Shown one piece after another: positions 33,901 through 41,893 of a stretch of 64,000 nt of DNA. Under the pieces are notes generated by a model. The model was given only the letters and a program-made list of their open reading frames with translations, was not told the DNA's origin and searched no databases. Both the position numbers and the translations under genes were made by a program. Each line of letters begins with the position of its first letter. Position 1 is the stretch's first letter. This DNA comes from Streptosporangium sp. NBC_01756 (GTDB taxonomy: Bacteria; Actinomycetota; Actinomycetes; Streptosporangiales; Streptosporangiaceae), in contig NZ_CP109130.1 of the NCBI RefSeq assembly GCF_035917975.1, positions 1,922,001-1,986,000 of the forward strand. Direction: 5' to 3'.

Positions 33901-36900
33901 CCCCGGCTGGAGCAGGACGTCTTCGGCCACGACCTCCGGCCGCAAGGGGAGTTCAATGATATCCGGCAGAAACTCGCTGATCTCCACCGGGAAATAGACG
34001 ACGTACGTGCGGAGTTCGTGCGAAGCGAACCGGTCGGTGAATACCCGGCCAGAGGCGAGCATCCGAACCGCGGCTACGACCCGCACGCACTGGAGCCGGA
34101 GACGCTCGCGGCCGGGCGGGGCACAGGACTGGGCAGCGGCATCCGCATCCACTCGGAGACGCTCCTCAGCGCGGAGATCCGCCAGGCCGTCGATCAGACG
34201 CTACCCGACCTCTCGCAGGGGATCAGGCGGCAGATCATCCGGGACATCGAGAGCCGCTTCGGGGGCCCGGCACTGGAAGCCGACCTGACGCATGCCCTGC
34301 ACGGGATCAGGTACGAGAAGACCATCGGCGGTTACACCTTCGAGATCCTGGCCGAGGGCGCTCTCGGCCGGCGGCACGAGGTCGGCTCGACCGAGCTGAA
34401 GGCGAACGAGCGCAGGATCACGTCGCGGTTCGACACCAGCCAGCGGGAGGCCTCTGCCGGAAGCCGTGCGGAGGTGCGTGCCGCCGCGCGCCTCAGTGTG
34501 ACCGAAGGGTTCAAGATCGACCCTGTGAACCTGGCTCTCGCCAGGAACGGCGGGAAGGCGGAGAGTGTCGGCTTCACCGCTGGTCACACCAGGTACGACC
34601 GCACGGAGACCAGCGGCGGCTTCACCATCACGCGGGATCTCTCCTTCGATGTCAGGATGAGGATCTCGCGCAAGGGCGCAGAGGTGCTGGACACGTCGTG
34701 GGAGGTGCACGGCAGCAAGGCGGAGTTTTTCATACCGAATGCCCACCTGCCGAAGGCACCGCTGCTCGCGCAGGACGTCGCACATGTGGGTCGCATCGAA
34801 TCGTCGACCAAGCCGCCCGGTGGCGTCTGGGCTCACGACGACCGGCTGCACGCCACCGTCCGCCTGGGCGCCATGCCTGACCTGGCTCAGAGGGTGGCCG
34901 AAGCTTATGCCGGCTGGGCGGGACTGCCAGTGCCCGCGAAGCGCCTGGACGTACCGATGGTGTTCGAGACCGCCACCGATGTGATCAAGCTGGAAACCAT
35001 GATCACATCTCACCCTGACGGCCTGCACTACACAGTGTCCGAACGAGACGGCTGGCGTTACGACGTGCAGGTGAGGGCTGACGTGGCCGGGTTGAAGCAC
35101 ACCAAGTCGGAGACCGGGGTAGAGCACGAAATCTACTCGAGCAGCAACTCGAAGATGACGGATACCGAGCGCAGCAGGCAGACCGTGAGCGCACACGCCC
35201 GGACCGGTCTGCGCGCCACCTTCAGGCGCGATGGCGAGCAGGGCGATGAGGCGGCAGGTCACCCGGGAGGGGACGAGGAAACCGCGAGAAGCGAGCGAAA
35301 GGTCGTGACGCGAGCGGGAGCGCACGCCGCTGTGAAGCGGATGACCCAGGAAAGCTCCTACCTGGGCAGCAGCGACGTCGCCCGGGTCACCTACGCAGAC
35401 GGGAGCCCCTCGCACTGGTATCGCGGAGACGCCGTCGTGGAGGTGATACCGACCAGATCCAACGGGGAAACGGTCGAACGAGGTCCGACCATGTACTTCC
35501 GGGTCGAAGAGATCGTGGACGTCGTCCTTCCGGACGAGGTGGCACGCCGTCACGGTTTGGCAGGCCCGGAGGCCGTGGAGCCCACCAAGCAGGCGGGAGA
35601 CACGACCCGCGCCTACTCCGTGCCCGAGGTGGCTATGAGCGCCGCCTTCGTTCAGCATCTCGACGCGCAGGCCGTATTCCCGAAGATCCTCGAGAGGCTT
35701 CGCGACGAGAAGCTGTTCCTCCCGGACCAGGAGTCCACGAACCACCCGGTGGCCGAGCACCTGCGCGGCCACTACAGCCAGGATGCGCTCGCCACGAAAT
35801 TGGGAGAACTGCGCGGAAACGGAGTGTCCTCCTTGTTGTTCGTCACGGATGAACACGGCCGAGTCACCGAAAGCGTGGGTATCCGGGTCACGGCCGAGAT
35901 CGGCGACGGAGTACACGTCGGCGAGCGCTCTGACGTCGGCCTCATGCTCCGCAACGAGCGCCTCAGCGGTGACCTGAGCCTGCGCGAGGCGGGCTCGGAC
36001 CACGGCGCGGAGGTGCTCGCGCGCTACACCAAGTCTTCGGAGGGCCAACTCAGCGGAGGCGAAGCGGGCTACGCGAACTACCGCGACTCCCACACCATGG
36101 ACGCACAGGGAACGAATGTGAAAGACATCAATCGTTACCAGACGCGTGAAGTTCCGCAGGAGTTCAAGCATGGGATCACGTACGGGATCACGATCGAGCG
36201 CACCCGTGTCCGCCCTATCGTGGAACCCGTGGAGAGCGTGGCCCGCAACATGCTGCTCAAGGTGGGCGAGGTGACCGGACACGACGGGGCGGCGAGGCTC
36301 TTCGACAGGCATGTCGGGGTCACCTCGACGTCCAGAGCGAGCGCGGACGGCGAAGTCAGCGTATTGGTGCCGGGACATCTCACCACGGAGGTCCCGCAAG
36401 GCACCCCGGTCACGGCGCGTACGCCGGTCGTCGCCGCGAACCCGCGATGGGCGGAGCCGCTGGAGTCCAACGCCTTGACCGCCATGCTGAGGGAGGGCTT
36501 CTCCAAGGGAGAGGTCAGCCAGGTCGCGGCCCCGGCCGCCGGGGTGATAGAGCAATGGGCGCCGGTGGCCGCCGTCCCGCCGAAGCTCCGGAAGGAGGTG
36601 CCCTCGCTGGACGACCGGCCCAACGGATTCGAGCTCTCCCGCCCGGCCGGCATGTCCCTTGCCGAGGCCGCCAAGGAAAGGACCATACGCGCCCATATGG
36701 AGCAGATACTCGCACATGACTACGAGATCCCACGGATCGGCGAGGTGGGGATCGTGGCCAACAGGGCCCGGGAGATCACCAGTGCGATGGTCAAGCAACG
36801 CGTCTACTCGCAGACCATGAGTACAACCGGGCACGGCCAGGAACACGGCCGGGGCCGGGCCGCCCGAGGAGGCCTGTCCGGCGGATCGCCCAGCGAAGGG

Positions 36901-37155
36901 ATCCTCGGCTTCGGCGGCATCGGTGGCAGCGTGAAGACGTCGGACGAAGCCGCATCACGGAGCGCCGACATCGTCGAACGTAACTTCCTGGAGGAGCAGC
37001 ACGAGAACACGTACCTCGAGCTGGACGTCACCGGCATGGTCCACGGTAAGGGCAAGCCTCTGGCGATAGACGTCGACAACGGCCTCTACCTGAGAGTCAC
37101 CCCCGAGTGGCTCGCCAGGTTCAACGCCGCGCATCCCGGGGTCATCACGCGCTGA
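30976..37155 (+). CDS. Giant polymorphic-toxin-like protein with WXG100-like head
   Basis: 2059 aa. N-terminus (~1-110) resembles the WXG100-like domain of CpnT-type exported proteins (MDWPEGDE...SAWDGAAHLAF), followed by hydrophobic segments (~115-145, ~190-215). Residues ~300-530 are Pro-rich and low-complexity with repeated RPDGPxxWK-type motifs. The body (~560-1990) is beta-rich with several related modules, each with a GHTRYDRT or HTNGIEV-type opening and an LxLQVE...IPARDAPRL-type close. The C-terminus (ENTYLELDVTGMVHGKGKPL...RVTPEWLARF) matches no toxin fold I know. No immunity gene follows on the same strand. Codon use is normal and the frame is intact over 6.2 kb. Probably exported and involved in contact or competition. 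Confidence 0.75.
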   Translation: MGFDGFLVPDFAKPYIGWVVGMDWPEGDETGCFRLADACVITAHRIVQGTDADQPGSANKIGSAWDGAAHLAFVTHVERKVGGQVAATVKRLMDAAVALNGVGVQIQYTKYMIEVTVWLLIAQLAKILLLILANGAAGLALIPLRLQLARMTVKQLARECLRNIALFTGIVAGMDLGIQHLQKAQGRRDEIDAHQVTISALSGAVMGGLMGLLSGGLSWMATPALRAGLTRAEMSTAEKLLAAASSSLYGQAAQYALTGGITTVGTMLAQGNFSWDLLAKGITSSALGADGQHLITHLPHGADGAPKPHPTSPPPDSPSGHPPPGHPPPGSARAPETSGETTLAAASHNQRTTINSSAGVDGPSVWKSPDVWKSPDVLPQTEIPVSRPDSNAETPHAVRNASPSPRPDGPSAWKSTETPTRQAESAAARPDGTPTWKQPEASAQSANGAASRSETGLQSTDRGVPEMVANASRMSQPEGAPGTKGAEPISRPDISQSINSHVPDKVASAVPASRPDGPVVWQNKPEIHPPRTVEIGALGETAVHDVKIPSSPKTAAQALADGLTGVTKPERAAIRDWLTQVLSDGDRDTWTNHLQRGVALSVRGKVIYLRLTPTEFTHVEHPSLAPEKPVTFGGGGVDGKSSQASSLDRTTGLIRALSDSSDEAEANALPRTGISSTLRTTHTNGIEVISGHKFVSPVHEYFLADISLDVYRNAQKIVETAAIPELSVTLPFPKQFSRRGPLLAADHPPALPRHEVPAGAEHKFRDHGIAIAGMDVTPLVLEVQRRALSAGVPAGEVVRIIDHLTSTVLNERGMKSRSQALLSSGTASEAIRYKSSPLRSAEESIEITSRITRIEPVDGSGRAPIETMFRDDIGRRESEGITHRQGASINVYAGGKVSLPLGGSAEVMGRAIGGFGFGSDHVTTANGAHGNHTVLTRVDDATMYDAHLRLQVESEKMGTFEVEVKAELTIPARDAPRLEQDVFGHDLRPQGEFNDIRQKLADLHREIDDVRAEFVRSEPVGEYPARGEHPNRGYDPHALEPETLAAGRGTGLGSGIRIHSETLLSAEIRQAVDQTLPDLSQGIRRQIIRDIESRFGGPALEADLTHALHGIRYEKTIGGYTFEILAEGALGRRHEVGSTELKANERRITSRFDTSQREASAGSRAEVRAAARLSVTEGFKIDPVNLALARNGGKAESVGFTAGHTRYDRTETSGGFTITRDLSFDVRMRISRKGAEVLDTSWEVHGSKAEFFIPNAHLPKAPLLAQDVAHVGRIESSTKPPGGVWAHDDRLHATVRLGAMPDLAQRVAEAYAGWAGLPVPAKRLDVPMVFETATDVIKLETMITSHPDGLHYTVSERDGWRYDVQVRADVAGLKHTKSETGVEHEIYSSSNSKMTDTERSRQTVSAHARTGLRATFRRDGEQGDEAAGHPGGDEETARSERKVVTRAGAHAAVKRMTQESSYLGSSDVARVTYADGSPSHWYRGDAVVEVIPTRSNGETVERGPTMYFRVEEIVDVVLPDEVARRHGLAGPEAVEPTKQAGDTTRAYSVPEVAMSAAFVQHLDAQAVFPKILERLRDEKLFLPDQESTNHPVAEHLRGHYSQDALATKLGELRGNGVSSLLFVTDEHGRVTESVGIRVTAEIGDGVHVGERSDVGLMLRNERLSGDLSLREAGSDHGAEVLARYTKSSEGQLSGGEAGYANYRDSHTMDAQGTNVKDINRYQTREVPQEFKHGITYGITIERTRVRPIVEPVESVARNMLLKVGEVTGHDGAARLFDRHVGVTSTSRASADGEVSVLVPGHLTTEVPQGTPVTARTPVVAANPRWAEPLESNALTAMLREGFSKGEVSQVAAPAAGVIEQWAPVAAVPPKLRKEVPSLDDRPNGFELSRPAGMSLAEAAKERTIRAHMEQILAHDYEIPRIGEVGIVANRAREITSAMVKQRVYSQTMSTTGHGQEHGRGRAARGGLSGGSPSEGILGFGGIGGSVKTSDEAASRSADIVERNFLEEQHENTYLELDVTGMVHGKGKPLAIDVDNGLYLRVTPEWLARFNAAHPGVITR

Positions 37156-37336
37156 CCTTTCACCGAGCACTCCGCCTGCCGAGATTCCGAGCTACGGACC
37201 CGTCTGACGAGACTCAGGCGTCCGCACGCTCGCTCCGTGAAGGCCGACAGCTATACAGGTGGTGCTCATGATCGCGGCTTTCGCGACTCGATCCTATGGT
37301 GCACGTCCGAGGGCAGCTGCCGCCAATGTCGTCAGG

Positions 37337-37951
37337 TCAGCCGGATTCGCACAGCCTCTTGAGCTCCGCGACGTCTGTATTGATATCCGCGATCACCTGG
37401 TTGGGATCGCCGCCGGTCATGCCGGTCAAGCGGAAGTTCAGTTCCTGGAATTCGGCGCCCAGCCGACTGATCGTCGCCCCCACCACTCCTTGCGCGTCGA
37501 GGACTGCGCCCATCAGGTCGAGGTATGTCTGGTGAGCCGCGGCTGTCTGGCTGCTGCGGGTAGTTCCGGCGTTCCGCCGGTATGCGGTCAGCGCCGCCGC
37601 CGCCTCGTCACAGCCTCCGGGCCGGACCGCTGACAGCAGTGGGGAGGAAACCGGGACCGCTCGCGTGGGGCTTGGCACCGGTCGCTGGGGCATGCTGGAC
37701 TCAGGCGACGGACTCGGAGTCGGCGGTTCGGGCCGGACGGTGACCTGATCTGGTGACGATGACTGCGGGGCCGGGGTGGTGACCACCGTGTCGGGCTGAG
37801 GCTGCGGAGGCGGGGCCGGCGGCACCAGGTAGGCGACCAGCGCGACCACAGCGGCAACCGCACCCGCTAGAGCGCTCGCTGCCGCCCAGTTCAGGCGTGA
37901 GCTTGCTCCTCCGCCCGCCGCCGACGGCCGCGCTGATCTGTTCTCCGTCAT
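37337..37951 (-). CDS. Pro-rich single-pass membrane protein
   Basis: 204 aa. Short cytosolic N-terminus, one TM segment (~22-42, AAASALAGAVAAVVALVAYL), a Pro/Ser-rich outside linker (~43-105), and a helical C-terminal domain with two Cys (GGCDEAAAALTAYRR, and the terminal LKRLCESG) that could form a disulfide. Convergent with the giant toxin-like gene, 181 bp away. I do not recognise the C-terminal domain. It might act with the exported system or be an extracytoplasmic immunity protein, but this is only positional inference. Confidence 0.7.
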   Translation of the reverse strand: MTENRSARPSAAGGGASSRLNWAAASALAGAVAAVVALVAYLVPPAPPPQPQPDTVVTTPAPQSSSPDQVTVRPEPPTPSPSPESSMPQRPVPSPTRAVPVSSPLLSAVRPGGCDEAAAALTAYRRNAGTTRSSQTAAAHQTYLDLMGAVLDAQGVVGATISRLGAEFQELNFRLTGMTGGDPNQVIADINTDVAELKRLCESG

Positions 37952-38137
37952 GCCCTCATCGTGGCCGAGCCGCCGAGCTCGGTCCAGAATGCCTCCTGCT
38001 GATCTTCTTGAACAGAACTCACCTATGAAGGCGGGGGCGGTGAAGGGCTTCGGCGGCCGGGAGGGATCGGTGGGAAGAACGGCGACGCCCTGTAAAACCG
38101 TCGCCAGTGGGCGTGCGTGCCCGTTGCATGTGGCAAT

Positions 38138-38196
38138 CCCCTCGTACCGTGGAGGTCCGACCTCCCCCTCGGGTCAGATCTCCGCAGTACGAGGGG
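38138..38196. repeat. Dispersed hairpin element, copy 2
   Basis: 20-bp arms (38138-38157 and 38177-38196) pair at 17 of 20 positions around a loop starting CGACCTCCCCC, matching the element at 18103-18173. A further smaller hairpin GGCGACG/CGTCGCC around CTGTAAAAC lies at ~38086-38108. No gene is seen in 37952-38231. Confidence 0.8.
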
Positions 38197-38231
38197 AGGG
38201 TCAGTTCGGGAAGGTGGCGCGCGCGCTGCGG

Positions 38232-39068
38232 TCAGCGGCCGACGGCTGCCTGTACCTCCCCTAGCAGGGCGGCCGCGTCGGCGACGGTCTGCTCGATCTG
38301 CTGCGTTGACCCGCCAACGTGGCCAAGCAGCCTCTGCGCCCGTACGGCGAAGTCCTGCGGAGCCATGGGCAGGCGGTCGGCCGAGGCCACCATGCCCTTC
38401 TCGTTGATCAGCCACTGGCCTGCGTGACCGTGCAAGGCCTGGCAGGCGACGCCGATGGCACGAAACAGGCAGCCGGCCGCATAAGCGGGGTCGGTGCCGA
38501 CCGCTCCGTACCGCGCCAGCGTTACAGAGAAGTCCGCCTCCCACAGCCCGTCCACCAGCGCGGCGCTCAGCGCCGCAGGGTATGCGCGGGTACTTTCCCG
38601 CAGATCGGTAAGCTCGCCGCTGGGATCGGCCAGCACCCGGCACAGCGCCACCTCGCCGGCATAGGCGTGGGAGTAGAAACCCAGCGGGTGCCCGGCCTGG
38701 GCTCCGACTTCGTAGCGGCCTTCCTGGCAGTCGGTCCAGACCCGGTGGACCCGGTCCAGATCGCGGTAGATCCAGTCGACCCGCCAGCCGTCGATGGTCA
38801 GCCAGCCGCCGCCGTTGACCCATGGCCCCCAGCCACCCGGCGCGGTCATCTCGGCCCGTTCGCCAGCCTCCTGCACGGCCAGCGCCCGCAGCGCCGTCAC
38901 GTCCGGATCGCCTCGGTAGTACAGCCCCAGATCGATGTCCGAATCCGGGCGGTGCGTGCCACGGGCCCGACTACCGCCGAGCACCACCGCGACCACTCCG
39001 GGGATCTCTACCAGCCGCTGCGCGAGCGCCCCCAGCGCCACATCATCCACAAGCGGATATTTGATCAC
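38232..39068 (-). CDS. Nucleotidyltransferase-domain protein
   Basis: 278 aa. The N-terminal NTP-transferase fold has VVLGGSRARGTHRPDSDIDL (GGSRARG plus DxD metal pair, residues ~28-47) and a third acidic position in WRVDWIYRD (~96). The C-terminal ~120 residues are helical, with CLFRAIGVACQALHG. This pattern matches small-molecule nucleotidyltransferases such as the kanamycin or lincosamide type, and is also seen in uncharacterised metabolic enzymes; resistance function cannot be claimed. Confidence 0.85.
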   Translation of the reverse strand: MIKYPLVDDVALGALAQRLVEIPGVVAVVLGGSRARGTHRPDSDIDLGLYYRGDPDVTALRALAVQEAGERAEMTAPGGWGPWVNGGGWLTIDGWRVDWIYRDLDRVHRVWTDCQEGRYEVGAQAGHPLGFYSHAYAGEVALCRVLADPSGELTDLRESTRAYPAALSAALVDGLWEADFSVTLARYGAVGTDPAYAAGCLFRAIGVACQALHGHAGQWLINEKGMVASADRLPMAPQDFAVRAQRLLGHVGGSTQQIEQTVADAAALLGEVQAAVGR

Positions 39069-39194
39069 ACCCGGTGTCTCCGCTTGCGTGGTCTGAAAGG
39101 AATTTCGCCGCAGCTGTCACAAGCCCGGGGGCTGTCCGGTCTTAGCTGGCGGCCGGGTGGCAACGAGATGGCCCGGCGGACGAAGGGGATTGCG

Positions 39195-39650
39195 ATGAAG
39201 ATCGTGGTAGTAGCGGATGCCGGACAACGGCTACTTCGCGGCGGAGATCGCTCAGGAGCAGCTGATCGAGAAGTCAGGGATTCCGTTCTCACTCGTGCAC
39301 TCGACCCAGTTCTTCGAGTTTGCCCGCGGCATCGCCGACGAGGCCACAGTGGACGGCAAGGTGCACATGGCGCCCGTGCTGTTCCAGCCGATCGCGGGTG
39401 ACGACGTGGCCCAGGCGGTCGGCCGGACCGCGGTCGGGTCGCCGCTGAACGGCAGGGTCGAGGTCGCCGGGCCCGAGCAGTTCCGGATGGATGAGTTCTT
39501 CCGCCAGGCTCTGACCGTCTGGGGCGACCCGCGCGAAGTGGTCACCGACCCGCACGGGCGCTACTTCGGCGGCGAGTTGAGCGAGCGGTCGCTGGTGCCG
39601 GGTGACGGTGCCACCCTCGGCACGATCGGCTCGGTGAGCCGGGGAGCGTG
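39195..39650 (+). pseudogene. NAD(P)-binding SDR (NmrA-like), internal deletion and frameshift
   Basis: ATG 39195 opens MKIVVVADAG, the expected N-terminal strand, but within ~25 bp the sequence jumps, in a different frame (+1), to GYFAAEIAQEQLIEKSGIPF, which belongs ~130 residues further into such proteins. Then QPIAGDDVAQAVGR, GRVEVAGPEQFRMDEFFRQA and RYFGGELSERSLVPGDGATL follow in order. The last residues of the family (an fxxWL end) are missing; the frame runs on into the opposite-strand marR gene. A broken gene. Confidence 0.8.
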
Positions 39651-39698
39651 CCGCGCGCGAATTTCAGCGCGCGGTGCGGGCGATGAACGTCGCGGCTG

Positions 39699-40196
39699 TT
39701 ACTCGCGAGCCAGTTCGCTGGTGGCGTCCTGGCCGGCGGCGGTGGTGCGGCGGAGGAAGTCGACGAACAGCTCAAGCTCGGGGTCGGTGTACCGATCGCA
39801 GATCTGGTCCATGACCGAGTTCATGCCGGTATAGAGCGCGAACAGTTCCGTGTTGCGATCGCGGAGGGCGCGGACCTCGACGGCGCGGCGGTCGGACGCC
39901 TGCGGGTCGCGGTCGCGGGTGACCCAGCCGTCGCGCTGGAGTCGATCCAGAATGCCGGTGATGGTGGCGGGGTGCAGGCCGGCGCGGCGTGCCAGCGCGG
40001 TGGGGCTGAGCGGGCCGTGCCGGTTGATGATGTCCAGGCAGGACAGATCGACGTCCTTGAGGTCGACGTGCGCGCTGACCTGACGGTTGAGCAAGGACAA
40101 CTGGATGCTCAGTTCGCGCAGCGACTCCTTTATCGCGTTCGTCACCCGGCGTCGACGCCGTGCCGACTCGGCCTCTTCGAGGGCGGAGGACGTCAT
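39699..40196 (-). CDS. MarR family transcriptional regulator
   Basis: 165 aa from ATG 40196 (MTSSALEEAESARRRR) with GGAAGG eight bases ahead; ATG 40229 in frame is too close to the likely -10 box. Winged-helix region: CLDIINRHGPLSPTALARRA, HPATITGILDRLQRDGWVTR, and the wing RDPQASDRRAVEVRAL (DxRR). It is the last gene of a minus-strand group with an SDR, an anthrone-oxygenase-like membrane protein and an alpha/beta hydrolase. Palindromes with the shared centre TATAATA lie at its own promoter and ahead of the SDR gene, suggesting autoregulation and control of the group. Confidence 0.88.
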   Translation of the reverse strand: MTSSALEEAESARRRRRVTNAIKESLRELSIQLSLLNRQVSAHVDLKDVDLSCLDIINRHGPLSPTALARRAGLHPATITGILDRLQRDGWVTRDRDPQASDRRAVEVRALRDRNTELFALYTGMNSVMDQICDRYTDPELELFVDFLRRTTAAGQDATSELARE

Positions 40197-40229
40197 GCGA
40201 TAGGCCTTCCCGAGATCAGGTATGGCCAT

Positions 40230-40240
40230 CGTATTATACG
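40230..40240 (-). promoter_or_regulatory. marR promoter -10 and putative operator
   Basis: CGTATAATACG on the minus strand is an 11-bp perfect inverted repeat around a central A and contains a consensus TATAAT -10 hexamer. Transcription would then begin near 40226, leaving room for the ribosome site and ATG 40196. Confidence 0.55.
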
Positions 40241-40281
40241 CAGTTCAAATGACGGGGCGGTGAAGAGAGCCGACGTGATCG

Positions 40282-41127
40282 CTAGGACACGTCGCACGTG
40301 TGGATGAACTCTCGGATGATCTGAGCGAGCCTGGTCGGCTGGTCCAGGGGGATCAGCGTGTAACTGTCGTCCACCTCGACCAGTTGTCCTCGTGGGAGGA
40401 GTTCGGCGAGGCGCCGGCCGTGTTCGGGCGGCATCACCCGGTCTCCCTTCGCCCAGACCACGAGGGCGCGACGGTCGAAGCTCGGCAGTCGTTCGGCCGC
40501 GGCGAGCAGGGAGCCGGCGCCGTTCGCCGCCGCGCGGAGTGTGCGTACGGCGTCGCGGCGGATCTCCGGCTGTGTCAGGACCGGCTTCAGCCAGCGGGCG
40601 GTGGCGGCGTCTCCGCGCAGCGTCAGCCACCCGAACGCGAGCGGGAGCCGCCGGAGCATCCGGATCCGCATCTGCTGCATGAACAGCCCGAACATCCGGG
40701 GCGGGAGCTTGCCGGCCAGCACGAGCGTCTTGCCTGTCAGCCCTGGCGGGAAGTTGTCGAACGCATCGCATGAGGCGAGCACGACCCGCTCCACGCGTGC
40801 GGCGCCGTCACGCATGAGCAGTTGGACGAGTGCTCCGCCGGTGTCGTTGCCGACGAGGGTGACGTCATGCAGATCGAGGCGCTCAAGGAACTCCGCGACC
40901 AGCCGCGAGACTCCGGCAAGCGACAGGTCGGCGTTGGCGTGCATGGCGTGACGGTGGGCTCCCAGGGGCAGCGTCGGTGCCACGCATCGGTGGTCGGCGG
41001 ACAGGTCGGCGATCACGTTCTCCCACAGCGAGGCGTCCATCATCAGCCCGTGCAACAGCACGAGCGTGGGCCCCTCGCCGGTGTCCTCGTATGCGATCGT
41101 CCCGGCGGACAGCTCGATCTCCTTCAC
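40282..41127 (-). CDS. Alpha/beta-hydrolase fold protein
   Basis: 281 aa, GTG start overlapping the upstream gene by 4 bp (GTGA). Oxyanion region LVLLHGLMMDAS, nucleophile elbow LVGNDTGGALVQ with Asp rather than Ser (haloalkane-dehalogenase-like), and an acid-region LVVWAKGDRVMPP. Where the catalytic His is expected the sequence is VDDSYTLIPLDQP, so His appears replaced by Thr; related proteins with the same SYTLIP are known to me, so it may be a family trait. Enzyme activity is therefore uncertain. Confidence 0.82.
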   Translation of the reverse strand: MKEIELSAGTIAYEDTGEGPTLVLLHGLMMDASLWENVIADLSADHRCVAPTLPLGAHRHAMHANADLSLAGVSRLVAEFLERLDLHDVTLVGNDTGGALVQLLMRDGAARVERVVLASCDAFDNFPPGLTGKTLVLAGKLPPRMFGLFMQQMRIRMLRRLPLAFGWLTLRGDAATARWLKPVLTQPEIRRDAVRTLRAAANGAGSLLAAAERLPSFDRRALVVWAKGDRVMPPEHGRRLAELLPRGQLVEVDDSYTLIPLDQPTRLAQIIREFIHTCDVS

Positions 41128-41684
41128 TTACGTCCGCCCTCGTATGTGCGGGCGGGGGCGGAGTGGTCCGCTTGCGACCGATCGAGCAGGTGCCGGTGCA
41201 GGAAGGACTGCTTGACATTGACGATGGCGGCCGCGACCAGCAGGGCGAAGGCGAGTACGGCCGCGACCGTGCGCACCGCGTGTGCGATCTGCCAGCGATC
41301 ACGGATGTCGGCCCAGTCGGCGGGAGGCGCCGTGACGCTCCAGCCGACCTGAACGCCGTTGATGGGGAGGTTGACGAGGAGCGTCGTGACGAAGACGGCC
41401 ACCAGCAGGACGAGCGCCGCCGACGTCAGCCAGAAGGCACGGCCTCTCCCCCTGACCGCGAGGGCGACCAGGATCGCGGTGGTGATCAGTGCCGGAATCA
41501 GGGTGACGGAGGCGAGGATGTCCAGGCGGTCGAGTTCGATCTGCCGGACCTGGGTGTACACGGACCCGTCGTAGTTGCGCAGGGACAGCTCGAAGACGAG
41601 AACCCCGTTGACGAATCCGGCGAACAGCCCGGCGAAGGTCAGGCTCAGGAAGCGTATGGATCCGGCGAGCGAATCCATCCTCAT
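41124..41684 (-). CDS. DUF1772/anthrone oxygenase-like membrane protein
   Basis: 186 aa from ATG 41684 (MRMDSLAGSIRF), preceded by GGAAGGA. Four hydrophobic segments (~12-30, ~55-80, ~88-108, ~142-165) with the family-like AGLFAGFVNGVLVFELSLR opening and TAPPADWADIRDRWQIAHAV between TM3 and TM4 (conserved W-x-x-x-R/H). Proteins of this group are small membrane enzymes or unknowns. Longer in-frame readings reach into unrelated upstream sequence. Middle gene of the MarR-linked group. Confidence 0.8.
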   Translation of the reverse strand: MRMDSLAGSIRFLSLTFAGLFAGFVNGVLVFELSLRNYDGSVYTQVRQIELDRLDILASVTLIPALITTAILVALAVRGRGRAFWLTSAALVLLVAVFVTTLLVNLPINGVQVGWSVTAPPADWADIRDRWQIAHAVRTVAAVLAFALLVAAAIVNVKQSFLHRHLLDRSQADHSAPARTYEGGRK

Positions 41685-41721
41685 GATCGGTTTTCCTTCC
41701 GCCAGCAGAGGTGAGCCTGAT

Positions 41722-41830
41722 TCAGCGTGTCGAGTGGATGATGGCGGCGGGTTCCGGCCCCTTGTCCTCCTGGACGAAGTGGCTGGCGTTCTCGATGCTC
41801 GAAGCGCGTCTCCGGCGTACGCGACACCTG
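41722..41830 (-). pseudogene. C-terminal scrap of an alpha/beta hydrolase
   Basis: On the minus strand the frame ending at TGA 41722-41724 reads SSIENASHFVQEDKGPEPAA, then IIHSTR, the last strand and catalytic His of haloalkane-dehalogenase-like hydrolases. Nothing of the rest of the gene remains; the sequence before ~41830 is unrelated. Confidence 0.6.
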
Positions 41831-41893
41831 GATGACCTGCTGCGAACTGTGCTCTGCGTCGACCATGGTCTTCTCCTCGGTCTCTGGACGGTG

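Noticed and set aside
34201..36846. An 881-codon open frame on the minus strand
   Set aside because: It lies entirely opposite the giant toxin-like gene, has His/Arg/Gly-rich composition typical of antisense high-GC frames, and shows no domain.
38232..39068. Antibiotic-resistance nucleotidyltransferase
   Set aside because: The fold is clear but substrate specificity cannot be read, and related proteins have other roles; kept as a general nucleotidyltransferase.
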